DNA of 45,451 nt from an uncultured Collinsella sp. (GTDB taxonomy: Bacteria > Actinomycetota > Coriobacteriia > Coriobacteriales > Coriobacteriaceae), in the NCBI GenBank assembly GCA_900541045.1, contig UQID01000019.1, positions 1 through 45,451 on the forward strand, written 5' to 3'. Under the pieces are notes generated by a model that was not told where the DNA came from, did no database searches, and saw nothing but the letters and a program-made list of their open reading frames with translations. Each line of letters opens with the position of its first letter. The first letter of the stretch is position 1. This document shows positions 30,311 to 38,977 of this stretch, one piece after another. The position numbers and the translations under genes were made by a program.

Positions 30311-32071
30311 TTATGCCTCGAGGTTTTCCTCGATCCAGGCGACGGCACCCTTGGGATCCTTAGTGAGGTCGATGTACTGTTTGCCCTTGGGCGACAGCAG
30401 CGTGATGCCCAGGCGGTCGGTGTCGGCCTTCATCTCGTTGTAATAGGTGCGAACCTGCGGAGCCAGGACGATGACGTTGTACTGGTCCATGATGGCGTAG
30501 TGGCTGCCGTAGGCACCGGCGTTGGCGGTAATGTCGATGCCCAGCTCGTCGGCGCCTTCCTTAAGCGCGTTGGCGAGCAGTGCAGAGGTGCCGGCGCCAG
30601 CGCACAGAACCAGAACCCTCAGATCCTTGCCCTTAAGGGCGGACGGAGCTGCGGAGGCCTCAGTGGCAGAAGCGGTCTCGACAACAGGAGCCTCAACGGC
30701 GGGGGCGGCAGCGGTCTTGACGGCCTTGGTCTCCTCGGCCTCTTCTTCGGCCAGGGTCTCGGCCTCCTGCTTGCACAGGACGTTGTCGTAGGCCTTGCAG
30801 AACGGGTAGTAGATCAAGAAGTCAACGACCAGCAGGACGACAACCAGGACCAGAGAGATCGGCTGGAAGTTGGTGTCGATGAAGGTGCCGATCGGTCCGG
30901 GGAGTGCCCACGGCATGGCATAGATAAAGCCGTTCATGCCCAAAAAGTCGATGAAGAACTTACCAATGAGGACGTTGGCTACGGGGGCAAACAGGAACGG
31001 GATCAGGAAGTACGGGTTGAGGATGATGGGCGCGGCGAACAGCAGCGGCTCGTTGACGGCGAACATCACGGGCACGACAGAGGCTTTGCCGACGGCCTTG
31101 AGCTGCTTGGAGCGCATAAAGAGCAGGAAGATAATCGGGACAATGAACGTGGCGCCGGTGCCGCCGAGTTCGCCGATGTAGTTACCGAAGTTTTCGGTCA
31201 GGGCGAGGGCGGGGTGACCGCCGGCCTGCAGCGTGGCGAGGTTGGTAGTGATGTTGCCAAACAGCGCGGCGTTGAGGGCAGGCTTAACGACCGAGGGGCC
31301 GTGGATGCCCATGAACCAGAACAGAGGGATCATGAACCAGATGAGGGCGAGGCCGGCGTAGGAATCGGCAGCGGCGAACAGCGGGCTCACCAGCGTGGAG
31401 ATGACGTTGGCAAACGGGACGGCCAAGCAGGTGCGGCAGATAACGTCGATGACGGCGACAAACAGGATGGAGAAGCTGAAGGCGAAGATGTCGCGGAAGT
31501 TCTGGGCGATGGCGCCGGGGACTTCTTTGGGCAGCTTGATGGTGATGTCTCGCTTAATGCAGAAGGCATAGATGTTGACCGTGGCAAATGCGGCGACAAA
31601 GGAGCTCAGCAGGCCCTTGGTGCCCATGTTGTCGGTAAAGAACACCGAGACATCGGCGCCGTCGATCTTGGCACTCGTCTGGGTAACGGCCAAGATGAGC
31701 ATAGCGCACATGGCGGCGACCATGGTGCTCGTGGCGTTGATGGCCTTGCCGGCAGGCATGCGGCGGTTCTTGGAGCCGGTCAGCGCGCTTGCGGTGGTGC
31801 CGGCGACCATGATGCCCACGACGCCCATCGTGAAGTTGTAAACCTTGTTGCAGAAGTTCACGACGTCGACGTTCCACCAGTCGGGCAGCGTAAAGCCGCC
31901 GACCGTGGCGACAACGCCCGGCAGGGTCGAAATAAGCAGGAAGACAGAAGAAGACAGGATGATGGGCATTGCTGCCAAAAAGCCGTCTTTAATGGCCTGA
32001 AGGTAGATGTTCTTAGAGACCTTGTCGAAGTACGGCTGACCTTTCTCCAAGAACTTAACGATCGATTCCAT
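30311..32071 (-). CDS. lacE: PTS lactose/cellobiose-family EIICB (LacE2)
   Basis: The product is a 586-aa fused IIC-IIB, close to LacE1. The N-terminus is MESIVKFLEKGQPYFDKVSK. IIC motifs are GIHGPSVVKPALNAALFG and FAVNEPLLFAAPIILNPYFL. The IIB domain has Cys490 in VLVLCAGAGTSALLANALKE. The linker (EEAEETKAVKTAAAPAVEAP) is Ala/Glu-rich. Here lacG2 lies upstream of lacE2 in the transcript, the reverse of clusters 1 and 3. It needs the shared EIIA. The purine run GAGGAGCG lies before the ATG. Confidence 0.93.
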   Translation of the reverse strand: MESIVKFLEKGQPYFDKVSKNIYLQAIKDGFLAAMPIILSSSVFLLISTLPGVVATVGGFTLPDWWNVDVVNFCNKVYNFTMGVVGIMVAGTTASALTGSKNRRMPAGKAINATSTMVAAMCAMLILAVTQTSAKIDGADVSVFFTDNMGTKGLLSSFVAAFATVNIYAFCIKRDITIKLPKEVPGAIAQNFRDIFAFSFSILFVAVIDVICRTCLAVPFANVISTLVSPLFAAADSYAGLALIWFMIPLFWFMGIHGPSVVKPALNAALFGNITTNLATLQAGGHPALALTENFGNYIGELGGTGATFIVPIIFLLFMRSKQLKAVGKASVVPVMFAVNEPLLFAAPIILNPYFLIPFLFAPVANVLIGKFFIDFLGMNGFIYAMPWALPGPIGTFIDTNFQPISLVLVVVLLVVDFLIYYPFCKAYDNVLCKQEAETLAEEEAEETKAVKTAAAPAVEAPVVETASATEASAAPSALKGKDLRVLVLCAGAGTSALLANALKEGADELGIDITANAGAYGSHYAIMDQYNVIVLAPQVRTYYNEMKADTDRLGITLLSPKGKQYIDLTKDPKGAVAWIEENLEA

Positions 32072-32183
32072 AGTTCACGCTCCTCTTTGCATGAAATCTT
32101 AATGGCATGGACGTTGAAAACCTATATGGTCTCCCGCTTGCTAAAAGCCCGGGTGCAGGCGGGGCCGGTCCCAGGGGGAGAGA

Positions 32184-32221
32184 GGGGAGCGGCTGGGTTT
32201 GTATCGCATAGGGCCGCTCCC
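32184..32221 (-). other. Intercistronic hairpin between lacG2 and lacE2
   Basis: GGGGAGCGGC (32184-32193) pairs with GCCGCTCCC (32213-32221). On the minus strand it is followed by C-rich rather than T-rich DNA, so full termination is unlikely. Confidence 0.5.
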
Positions 32222-32247
32222 TTCTCGGGGGAAAGCGAGGCGATGCG

Positions 32248-33690
32248 CTACTGCGCGTCCGCCATAGTGTCGGCGAGCTCCTTGTACCAGAGTGCCGACT
32301 GCTTGATGTAGCGTTTTTGCGTGTCGAAGTCGATGTAGAACAGGCCGTAGCGCTTGTTATAGCCATTGGCCCACGAGAACTGGTCCTGCAGGCTCCAGAT
32401 AAAGTAGCCCTGGACGTCGACGCCCTCGGCGCGCGCCTGGAGCACCTTCTCCATGTGCTGGTCGACAAAGTCGATGCGCTCGGGATCGGCGACGATGCCG
32501 TTTGCGTCGGGCTCGGGGTCCTTGTGGCCCAGGCCGTTTTCGGTGATATAGATGACGGGGAGGTTGGGATAGGTGGCGCTGATGTGCTTGAGCGTGTCGT
32601 AGAGGCCTTGCGGGTAGATGAGCCAATCCCAGTCGGTGGTGGGGATACCCGGCATATCGACCTGCTGCCCGACGCCCTTAAACTTAAAGCACGAGGTGCC
32701 CTTGTCTCCGGTGCCGTTAAAGCTGTTGGTTGACTCGCCATCGTAGGCGGCGATAAACGCCGACTGATAGTAGTTGAGGCCGAACATATCGTTGCGGGGC
32801 GCCGCCTTGGCGAGCTCCTCCATGTCGCTGTCCTCAACCGTAAGTGTGGCGTTGTTGGCACGCAGAATCTCGTTGATGAGTGAGAGGGTGCGCGCGGAGT
32901 AGTGACCCAGGAAGGCGCCGTCCATGATGAAGTCGGTGTAGAAGGCGTTGTACAGGTCGGCGGCGTGCTGGTCGGCGGGCGAGTCGGTGGCAGGATATGC
33001 CGGCGTCAGGACGTTGACCATGCCAATGCGTCCGCCCAGGTGCTCGGTCTCGTCAAGATCCTTATACAGGTTGACGACGCGGGCGTGGGCAACGAGCTCG
33101 TTGTGCTGGCTCTGGATGCCGCTCGTCACATCAAAGTGATGGTTGGGCGGGAAGTTGCCTTGGATGTATTGGGAGTGCGAGAGGCTGATGAGCTCGTTGA
33201 TGGTGAACCAATTCTTGACCTCGCGGAACTCGCGGAAGCAGAACTCGGCATAGCGCACATAGGCGTCGACGGTCTTGCGGTTGAGCCAGTCGCCCTGGTT
33301 GAACAGGGCGGCGGGGGAGTCAAAGTGATGCAGGGACACATAGGGCTCGACGCCATACTTTTTGCAGCAGGCGAACAGCTCGTGGTAGTGCTTAACGCCC
33401 TCGGCGAGGGGTTCGGCATCGTCGCCGTTGGGGAAGATGCGGGTCCAGGCGATGGACACACGAATGGCGTTGAGTCCATGCTCGGCAGAAAGGCGGATAT
33501 CCTCCTCGTAGCGGTTGTAGAAATCACTGGCCGGGTCGGGCAAAAAGCGACCCTGGGCGACAAGGTAATCGTCCCACATGGTCTTACCCTTGCCTGCCAC
33601 CTTCGTGGAACCTTCCGTTTGGTACGCGGCGGTTGCGGCGCCCCAAACAAAGCCCTTCGGCAGCTGCTGTACGCGGTTTAGCAAAGACAT
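32248..33690 (-). CDS. lacG: GH1 6-phospho-beta-galactosidase (LacG2)
   Basis: The product is a 480-aa family-1 glycosidase. Catalytic residues are Glu166 in WFTINELISLSHSQ and Glu384 in IYITENGLGHK. The phosphate-binding Ser, Lys and Tyr are kept in FSWANGYNKRYGLF. It is more diverged than LacG1 and LacG3: the acid/base loop reads NELIS rather than NEIPA or NEIWA, and residues 186-240 differ, so its aglycone preference probably differs. The ATG at 33690 lies nine bases after GAGGG; an ATG at 33696 is only three bases after it. It is the first gene of the lacG2-lacE2 pair, divergent from lacI2. Confidence 0.86.
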   Translation of the reverse strand: MSLLNRVQQLPKGFVWGAATAAYQTEGSTKVAGKGKTMWDDYLVAQGRFLPDPASDFYNRYEEDIRLSAEHGLNAIRVSIAWTRIFPNGDDAEPLAEGVKHYHELFACCKKYGVEPYVSLHHFDSPAALFNQGDWLNRKTVDAYVRYAEFCFREFREVKNWFTINELISLSHSQYIQGNFPPNHHFDVTSGIQSQHNELVAHARVVNLYKDLDETEHLGGRIGMVNVLTPAYPATDSPADQHAADLYNAFYTDFIMDGAFLGHYSARTLSLINEILRANNATLTVEDSDMEELAKAAPRNDMFGLNYYQSAFIAAYDGESTNSFNGTGDKGTSCFKFKGVGQQVDMPGIPTTDWDWLIYPQGLYDTLKHISATYPNLPVIYITENGLGHKDPEPDANGIVADPERIDFVDQHMEKVLQARAEGVDVQGYFIWSLQDQFSWANGYNKRYGLFYIDFDTQKRYIKQSALWYKELADTMADAQ

Positions 33691-33809
33691 ATGCATACAC
33701 CCTCTCGTCTCGCTGTTCGATATTGTGCGTTTGCGCTCAGGAGGCTCCCTGGTTAGCGTTCAGCGGTGAAAAAGCCCGATAAACACTATCTTAAAATGAT
33801 TAGAACCAA

Positions 33810-33849
33810 AATGAGCACGTGAACATTTGACAATGAGCACGTTAACATC
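33810..33849. promoter_or_regulatory. Tandem LacI-type operators of cluster 2
   Basis: AATGAGCACGTGAACATT (33810-33827) and AATGAGCACGTTAACATC (33832-33849) start 22 bp apart. A third, weaker copy, CATGAGCACGTTATCAAT, is at 33964-33981 near the lacI2 start. They lie between divergent lacG2 and lacI2, a 341-bp gap without genes. Confidence 0.6.
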
Positions 33850-33888
33850 CGGCTGGGATGTATAGAAACAAAACAACTTCAAACAGCC

Positions 33889-33918
33889 GCGAACGGTTGT
33901 ATTTGTTCGGTAAGCGGT
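33889..33918 (+). promoter_or_regulatory. GGTAAGCGGT-type boxes of cluster 2
   Basis: CGCGAACGGT (33889-33898) and GGTAAGCGGT (33909-33918) are two copies of the recurrent sugar-promoter motif, 20 bp apart; GATTGACA follows. They lie about 115-140 bp before lacI2. Confidence 0.4.
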
Positions 33919-34031
33919 TTTGATTGACAGAAGTTTTCATGTTGTGGTATATGGCTCGGGTATCATGAGCACGTTATCAATGTATGTACGATGCGCCATG
34001 GGCGCGGGGAATAGTTGGGAAGCAGGTTAGC

Positions 34032-35069
34032 GTGGAAGGCATGGATCAGCAGACAAGGAATGGTCGTTCGGCGAGCGCGGCAGAGGTTGCGGCGCTCGCT
34101 GGCGTGAGCCGCCAGACTGTGTCTCGCGTGGTCAACGGTATGCCCAACGTGACGGAAAAGACGCGCAAGCGTGTGCTGGCCGCCATGGAAGAGCTGGGCT
34201 TTCGTCCCAATTTTGCTGGAGCGGCGTTGCGCGGCGGGTCGTATCGTTCTATTGGCCTGTGCATGTACAACATCACACGTGTCGGTAACCTGGCGACGCT
34301 CGAGGGTATCATGCAAGCGGCGCGCGAGCACGATTTTGCCGTCACTATGATCGAGATGGGCGGCGACAAGCCCTATGCGCTTGCCGATGCCTCGCGCCGC
34401 ATGGTCGAGCGACCCGTCGACGGCATGATTCTCAACATGAACCGCATGGCTCCCGATTTTGAGGAGTTTGTTCCCCAGCCGGGAGTGCGAACGGTCATCC
34501 TGTCCATGTATGCGCATCCGCGCTGCACGACGATCGACTCCGACCAGTATGGTTCGTGCGAGCTGTTGACCAATTATCTGCTGGAACATGGTCACTCGAA
34601 TATGCGGTTTGTGGCGGGTCCGGAAAACTCGATTTCCTCGCGTTTTCGTGAGGCCGGTTGGCGCGATACGCTGGGTCGTGCTCATGTCGATGCCGCTCCG
34701 ATGCTGCGCGGCGATTGGAGTGCGGACAGTGGGTACGCCATGGGCGAGCGGATTGCGGCCGAGGTGCTTGCCGGCGGGTCGCAGGCGCCGACTGCCGTGC
34801 TTGCGGCAAATGACCAGATGGCGCTGGGCGTTATCGCCGCGCTCGAGAACGCGGGCCTGTCCGTGCCCGACGACGTGAGCGTGGTTGGTATCGACGACGC
34901 ACTCGAGGGACTTGTTCCTCACAATCGGCTGACGACGCTGCGATTTGATTTGCGCGGTGTCGGTAAGCTTGCGTTTGAGGCGGCGATTGGAGAGAGCTCG
35001 TCTATCGAGGCGATTCATGTGCCGAGCACGCTGGTCGAACGCTCGACTGTTAGGGACATACGGGGTTAG
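34032..35069 (+). CDS. LacI family regulator of cluster 2
   Basis: The product is 345 aa from the GTG at 34032 (AGCAGG about six bases upstream); the ATG at 34041 is an alternative. HTH: ASAAEVAALAGVSRQTVSRV, then VNGMPNVTEKTRKRVLAAME and FAGAALRGGS. The effector domain contains GMILNMNRMAPDFEEF, HPRCTTIDSDQYGSCELL and LAANDQMALGVIAALENAG. It ends VERSTVRDIRG. Its relatives in clusters 1 and 3 share the domain order and the C-terminal VER/VRD motif, so the three are paralogues. It probably represses lacG2-lacE2 from the operators in the divergent promoter region. Confidence 0.88.
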   Translation: MEGMDQQTRNGRSASAAEVAALAGVSRQTVSRVVNGMPNVTEKTRKRVLAAMEELGFRPNFAGAALRGGSYRSIGLCMYNITRVGNLATLEGIMQAAREHDFAVTMIEMGGDKPYALADASRRMVERPVDGMILNMNRMAPDFEEFVPQPGVRTVILSMYAHPRCTTIDSDQYGSCELLTNYLLEHGHSNMRFVAGPENSISSRFREAGWRDTLGRAHVDAAPMLRGDWSADSGYAMGERIAAEVLAGGSQAPTAVLAANDQMALGVIAALENAGLSVPDDVSVVGIDDALEGLVPHNRLTTLRFDLRGVGKLAFEAAIGESSSIEAIHVPSTLVERSTVRDIRG

Positions 35070-35084
35070 GTCCTACTCCGTTTG

Positions 35085-35220
35085 TCTCGATTTGTAACAG
35101 GTAGACGGTCAAAAGCGGGCTACGTGTTACAGATTTAGATTCTTCGGAAAGAGCAATCCTGTTCGTCTCAATCTGTAACAGTTAGGACCCAAAATCTCGG
35201 CTAGATGTTACAGATCGAGA
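35085..35220. repeat. Array 3: two 55-nt palindromic units
   Basis: Units are 35085-35139 (core ACGGTCAAAAGC) and 35166-35220 (core GGACCCAAAATC), with a 26-nt spacer. Arms match arrays 1 and 2. It lies between lacI2 and the convergent lacG3, so each array sits at the 3' end of a lac transcript. Confidence 0.85.
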
Positions 35221-35239
35221 CAAACGGCCCCCAGGCCGA

Positions 35240-35289
35240 ACAAAAACAAAAGACCGGGGGCGGCGCGCCGTGTGACGTGCCGCCCCCGG
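35240..35289 (-). terminator. Rho-independent terminator of lacG3
   Basis: CCGGGGGCGGC (35254-35264) pairs with GCCGCCCCCGG (35279-35289). On the minus strand it is followed by TCTTTTGTTTTTG. From 35290 to 35350 nothing else is seen. Confidence 0.9.
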
Positions 35290-35350
35290 CTGAGAAATGG
35301 GGACAGGTTATGTGAGCGGGGCAATTCCGCCAACCGCTAGTTGAAAGCCG

Positions 35351-36790
35351 CTAGTCCAGACGACGGGTCTGCGCCACGTGCTTATACCAGTATGCGCTTG
35401 CCTTGGGTGTGCGCTTCTGGGTTTCAAAGTCAACGTAGAAGAAGCCGTAACGCTTGTTGTAGCCATTGGTCCAGGAGAACTGATCCTGCAGGCTCCACAG
35501 GAAGTAGCCGCCCACGTTGACGCCCACCTCCATGGCCTTGAGCAACCAGCGTAGGTGCTGCTCGATGTAGTCGATGCGCGGCTGGTCGTCCACAAAACCG
35601 TCCTTGTAGGGGTCCTTGTAGCCCATGCCGTTCTCGGTGATGAAGATCTGCTTGTAGTTGGGGTAGCGCTGCTTAATGTAGACGAGCAGATCGAACAGGC
35701 CCTCGGGATAGATGATCCAGTCCCAGTCGGTGGTGGGGATACCAGGCTTGTTCACATGCTCGCCAATACCCTTAACGCGCCAGCGGCCGGTGCCCTTCTC
35801 GCCCGTACCGTTGTGGTGCAGGTCGTTCTCGCCATCGTAAGCCTTCAAGAAGCGGCACTGGTAGTTGTTAACGCCCAGGTAGTCGTTGTAGAGCGCGGCC
35901 TCGCGCATAATCTCGAGGTCCTCGTCCAGAATCTCGATGGTGCCGCCCGAGACGGCAGCCAGACGGTTGGCGCACTCGAGGGTGTCGGGCGCGTAGTCGC
36001 CACGGAAGGTGGCGTCGAGCAAGAACTGGTTCTGCAACACGTGCTCGTTATTAGCGGCTTTGATGTCGGCGGGGTCGTTCTCGTTGAGCGGGTACTTAAA
36101 CTCCAGCGACTGGATGACGCCGATCTTGCCCTTAAAACCGCCGTTGTGGAAGGCCAGTACTGCCTTGGCGTGGGCGAGCATCATGTTGTGCTCGCACTGG
36201 AAGGCCTCGGCCAGATGCGCCTTGACGCCGCCGGGGAAGGTGCCCTCGATGTAGGTGTTGGAGGCATCGGCCCAAATCTCGTTAAAGGTGAACCAGTAGG
36301 TTACCTGGTCGGCGTACTCCTTAAAGCAGAAGGTGGCAAAGTTCACAAAGGCGTCGATGGTCTCGCGGTTGAGGAAGTCGCCCTTCTCAAAGAAGGGCAG
36401 CGGCGTATCGAAGTGATGCAGCGTGACAAACGGCTCAACGTGGTGCTTGTGACATTCGGCGAAAAGGTCGTGATAGAACTGGACGCCCTCGGGGTTAATC
36501 TCACCGGTGCCGTTGGGGAAGATGCGGCTCCAGGCAATGGAGAGGCGGATGCCGTTGATGCCAAACTCCTCGCACAGCTCCAGGTCGACGGGGTACTGGT
36601 TGTAGAAGTCCGAAGCGGGATCGGGGGAAAAGCGCCCCTGGGCCTCCAGGAAGTCGTCCCAGGCGACCTTGCCCTTACCGTGAGTGCGGGTCTCGCCCTC
36701 TACTTGGTAGGCAGCGGTGGCGCCGCCAAAGAAAAAGTCCTCGGGAAACTGCGCAGGCGGATTGGTGACGCTAGCAGGGTTAACGGACAT
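35351..36790 (-). CDS. lacG: GH1 6-phospho-beta-galactosidase (LacG3)
   Basis: The product is a 479-aa family-1 glycosidase, very similar to LacG1. FFFGGATAAYQVEGETRTHG, HVEPFVTLHHFDTPLPFF, Glu171 in WFTFNEIWADASNTY and Glu386 in IFITENGMGYK are present. The phosphate set lies in FSWTNGYNKRYGFF. It resembles lactic-acid-bacterial LacG more closely over the N-terminal third than LacG2 does. It follows lacE3 by 66 bp. The start MSVNPASVTN carries ten residues before the fold, and the RBS (TTGGATC) is weak, so a slightly later start is possible. Confidence 0.88.
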   Translation of the reverse strand: MSVNPASVTNPPAQFPEDFFFGGATAAYQVEGETRTHGKGKVAWDDFLEAQGRFSPDPASDFYNQYPVDLELCEEFGINGIRLSIAWSRIFPNGTGEINPEGVQFYHDLFAECHKHHVEPFVTLHHFDTPLPFFEKGDFLNRETIDAFVNFATFCFKEYADQVTYWFTFNEIWADASNTYIEGTFPGGVKAHLAEAFQCEHNMMLAHAKAVLAFHNGGFKGKIGVIQSLEFKYPLNENDPADIKAANNEHVLQNQFLLDATFRGDYAPDTLECANRLAAVSGGTIEILDEDLEIMREAALYNDYLGVNNYQCRFLKAYDGENDLHHNGTGEKGTGRWRVKGIGEHVNKPGIPTTDWDWIIYPEGLFDLLVYIKQRYPNYKQIFITENGMGYKDPYKDGFVDDQPRIDYIEQHLRWLLKAMEVGVNVGGYFLWSLQDQFSWTNGYNKRYGFFYVDFETQKRTPKASAYWYKHVAQTRRLD

Positions 36791-36813
36791 GATGATCCAA
36801 TCGTCTAAATCGA

Positions 36814-36847
36814 AGGGCCAGCCGGTCTTGGATGGTCGGCTGGCCCT
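36814..36847 (-). other. Intercistronic hairpin between lacE3 and lacG3
   Basis: AGGGCCAGCCG (36814-36824) pairs perfectly with CGGCTGGCCCT (36837-36847), loop 12 nt. On the minus strand TCGATTTAG follows, a weak T stretch, so partial termination between the genes is possible. Confidence 0.55.
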
Positions 36848-36856
36848 GGGCGTTAC

Positions 36857-38620
36857 TTACTTCGAGAGTTGCTCGCTTACGAAGGCGAGAGACTTGTCGC
36901 CGTTCTGGGAGAGCTCGATGTACTGCTTACCGCGGCAGGCGACGCACTTGTTGCCCACGCGCTCGCAGTCCTTCTGCAGGTCGGCCAGGTAGCTTGCGGC
37001 CTGCGGGGCCAGGACGACCAGGTCAAAGTCGGGAAGCATGTCAACGTGGTTGCCATAGGCCTCGGCAGCGGTCTCAAGATTGATGCCGCGCTCCTTGGCA
37101 GCCTTGGCCAGCGCGTTGGCGAGCAGGCCCGAGGTACCGCCACCCTGGCAGAGCACGAGCACGCGCTTGCCGTTGAGGTCGCTGGTGGCCGTGGCCTCGG
37201 TGGCGGCGGGAGCGACGTCGGACTTCACGGCCTCGGCAGCAGCGCCGGCGGCAACGCTCTTGGCGTCAGCCTTGCCCTGGAAGGCATCGTTGAGCTTAGC
37301 GGCCTTCTCGGCGTTCTTGGCGGCGAGCTCCTCCTCGGAAATCTCGGCCTCCTCGGCGCACTTCTGGGCGTCATAGGCACGGAAGAACGGATAGTACAGA
37401 ACGAAGTCGACGACCAGGATAAGGGCGAGCATCACAAAGGCGAGCGGCTGGAAGCCCAGGCCCATGATGGTGCCGATGGGGCCGGGGACGGTCCAAGGCA
37501 GGGTGTACATAAAGCCGTTCATGCCCAAGAAGTCGATAAAGATCTTGAGGATCCAGATGTTGGCGATCGGGGCAAAGACAAACGGGACAAAGAAGACGGG
37601 GTTGAGCACGATGGGCGCGGCGAACAGCAGCGGCTCGTTGACGGCAAAGCAGACGGGGACGATGGCGGCCTTACCGACGGCGCGCATCTCCTGAGACTTG
37701 GCCAGGAAGCAGAACATAAAGACCAGGACGAGTGTGGCGCCGGTGCCGCCCATGCAGACGACGAAGTACTGGGCACCCTGGGTCAGGACAGCGGAAGCGT
37801 GCTGGCCGGCCTGGAACGCAGCCAGGTTGTCGGTCATGTTGGCAACGAGAGCGGCGGCGATGGCGGGCTCGACGATCGAGGGGCCGTGGACGCCCACGAA
37901 CCAGAACAGGCTCATGGCGCCGTAGATCACAGCGAGACCGATATAGCCGTCGGCAGCGGTGAACAGGGGCTGGAACACCTGGATGACGCCCTGGGCAAAG
38001 CAGAAGCCAAAGGCAGCGCGGAAGACGATGTCAAAGACCCAAAAGACGGCGATGCAGACGGAGAAGGGGATGATGTCCTTAAAGGTCTGCGAGATGTTGG
38101 GCGGAACCTGCTCGGGCATCTTGACGGTGATGTTGCGCTTGATAAAGAACTTGTAGATGATGCCGGTCACAAACGCAGCGATGAAGGCGGTCAGCAGGCC
38201 TTTGGAACCAAGGTAGGTGGTGTTGAAGCCGCTGGCAGCGTCCGTGGCGATCGTGTCGCTCGAAAGGAGCAAGAAGCCGATGATGGCCGCGCACATGCAC
38301 GAGATGAAGTTGATCTGGTTGTTCTTGGGCAGATCGCGGTTCTGAGCGTCGGCGAAGTGCTTGGCTGTGGTGGCAGCGCAGGCGATAGCCAGGATGCCCA
38401 TGGAGTAGTTGTAGCACTTCCACAGGGCGTTGTTGATGTCATCGGGCCAGTAGAAACCCCAGATGTTGGGGACCGAGGCTACCAGGCAAAAGATGGACGA
38501 GAAGATGATGATGGGGATGACGGAGATAAAGCCGTCGCGGATCGCCTTGAGGTACTTATTGCGGGCGATCGCGTTGAAAAAGGGCTGGCCCTTTTCGATG
38601 GTGGCGATGAGTTGCTCCAT
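36857..38620 (-). CDS. lacE: PTS lactose/cellobiose-family EIICB (LacE3)
   Basis: The product is a 587-aa fused IIC-IIB, the most diverged of the three. N-terminus MEQLIATIEKGQPFFNAIAR. IIC motifs are GVHGPSIVEPAIAAALVA and FAVNEPLLFAAPIVLNPVFF. The IIB domain has the phosphorylated Cys491 in VLVLCQGGGTSGLLANALAK. Additional Cys residues occur in DCERVGNKCVACRG. The variant CQGGGTS differs from CAGAGTS of LacE1 and LacE2 and is nearer the classical LacE CAGGGTS. TAGGAGC precedes the ATG. It is transcribed with lacG3 and divergent from lacI3. Confidence 0.93.
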   Translation of the reverse strand: MEQLIATIEKGQPFFNAIARNKYLKAIRDGFISVIPIIIFSSIFCLVASVPNIWGFYWPDDINNALWKCYNYSMGILAIACAATTAKHFADAQNRDLPKNNQINFISCMCAAIIGFLLLSSDTIATDAASGFNTTYLGSKGLLTAFIAAFVTGIIYKFFIKRNITVKMPEQVPPNISQTFKDIIPFSVCIAVFWVFDIVFRAAFGFCFAQGVIQVFQPLFTAADGYIGLAVIYGAMSLFWFVGVHGPSIVEPAIAAALVANMTDNLAAFQAGQHASAVLTQGAQYFVVCMGGTGATLVLVFMFCFLAKSQEMRAVGKAAIVPVCFAVNEPLLFAAPIVLNPVFFVPFVFAPIANIWILKIFIDFLGMNGFMYTLPWTVPGPIGTIMGLGFQPLAFVMLALILVVDFVLYYPFFRAYDAQKCAEEAEISEEELAAKNAEKAAKLNDAFQGKADAKSVAAGAAAEAVKSDVAPAATEATATSDLNGKRVLVLCQGGGTSGLLANALAKAAKERGINLETAAEAYGNHVDMLPDFDLVVLAPQAASYLADLQKDCERVGNKCVACRGKQYIELSQNGDKSLAFVSEQLSK

Positions 38621-38681
38621 GCAAAGCTCCTAAGAGTCGGTGGGTTAGCAACGATGGTAGCTTTTGACGTTCGGTTGCCAA

Positions 38682-38819
38682 AATGTTGACGTTGCCATTT
38701 TGCGACACAAAAAAAGACGCGAACCGGTGGTTCCTGTGCCTGCGAACCGTCGATTCTTTGTGCGTAAACGTTTGAGCCGCCCGGTGGCTCTGTGTTTGCA
38801 CAATGGCAACGTTAACATT
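38682..38819. promoter_or_regulatory. Two LacI-type operators of cluster 3
   Basis: AATGTTGACGTTGCCATT (38682-38699) and, in the opposite orientation, AATGGCAACGTTAACATT (38802-38819) are 17 of 18 identical when aligned. They are 120 bp apart in the 357-bp gap between lacE3 and lacI3, a spacing that would allow looping. No gene lies in this gap. Confidence 0.6.
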
Positions 38820-38855
38820 TGGGCGACAAAAGCCGTTCGGGGAAGCAGAAATGTC

Positions 38856-38865
38856 GGTGAACGGT
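38856..38865 (+). promoter_or_regulatory. GGTGAACGGT box of cluster 3
   Basis: This is an exact copy of the motif at 9527-9536, about 110 bp before the lacI3 start. Confidence 0.4.
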
Positions 38866-38977
38866 AGGTTTTGGGTGGTAAGCGTATTGCAGAGGCGGCG
38901 TTAGATATACTTGAAGGCGTTTAATATGACTGCGCAGGATGCCGTCAATGGCATCGTTGACACGGAAAGATCGACCT

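Noticed and set aside
30242..32311. Long open frame of 689 codons on the plus strand opposite lacE2
   Set aside because: It is antisense to a clear EIICB gene, is Gly/Asp/Val-rich without any domain, and arises from GC-rich codon bias. The same holds for the long plus-strand frames at 25818-28097 and 36869-38689.
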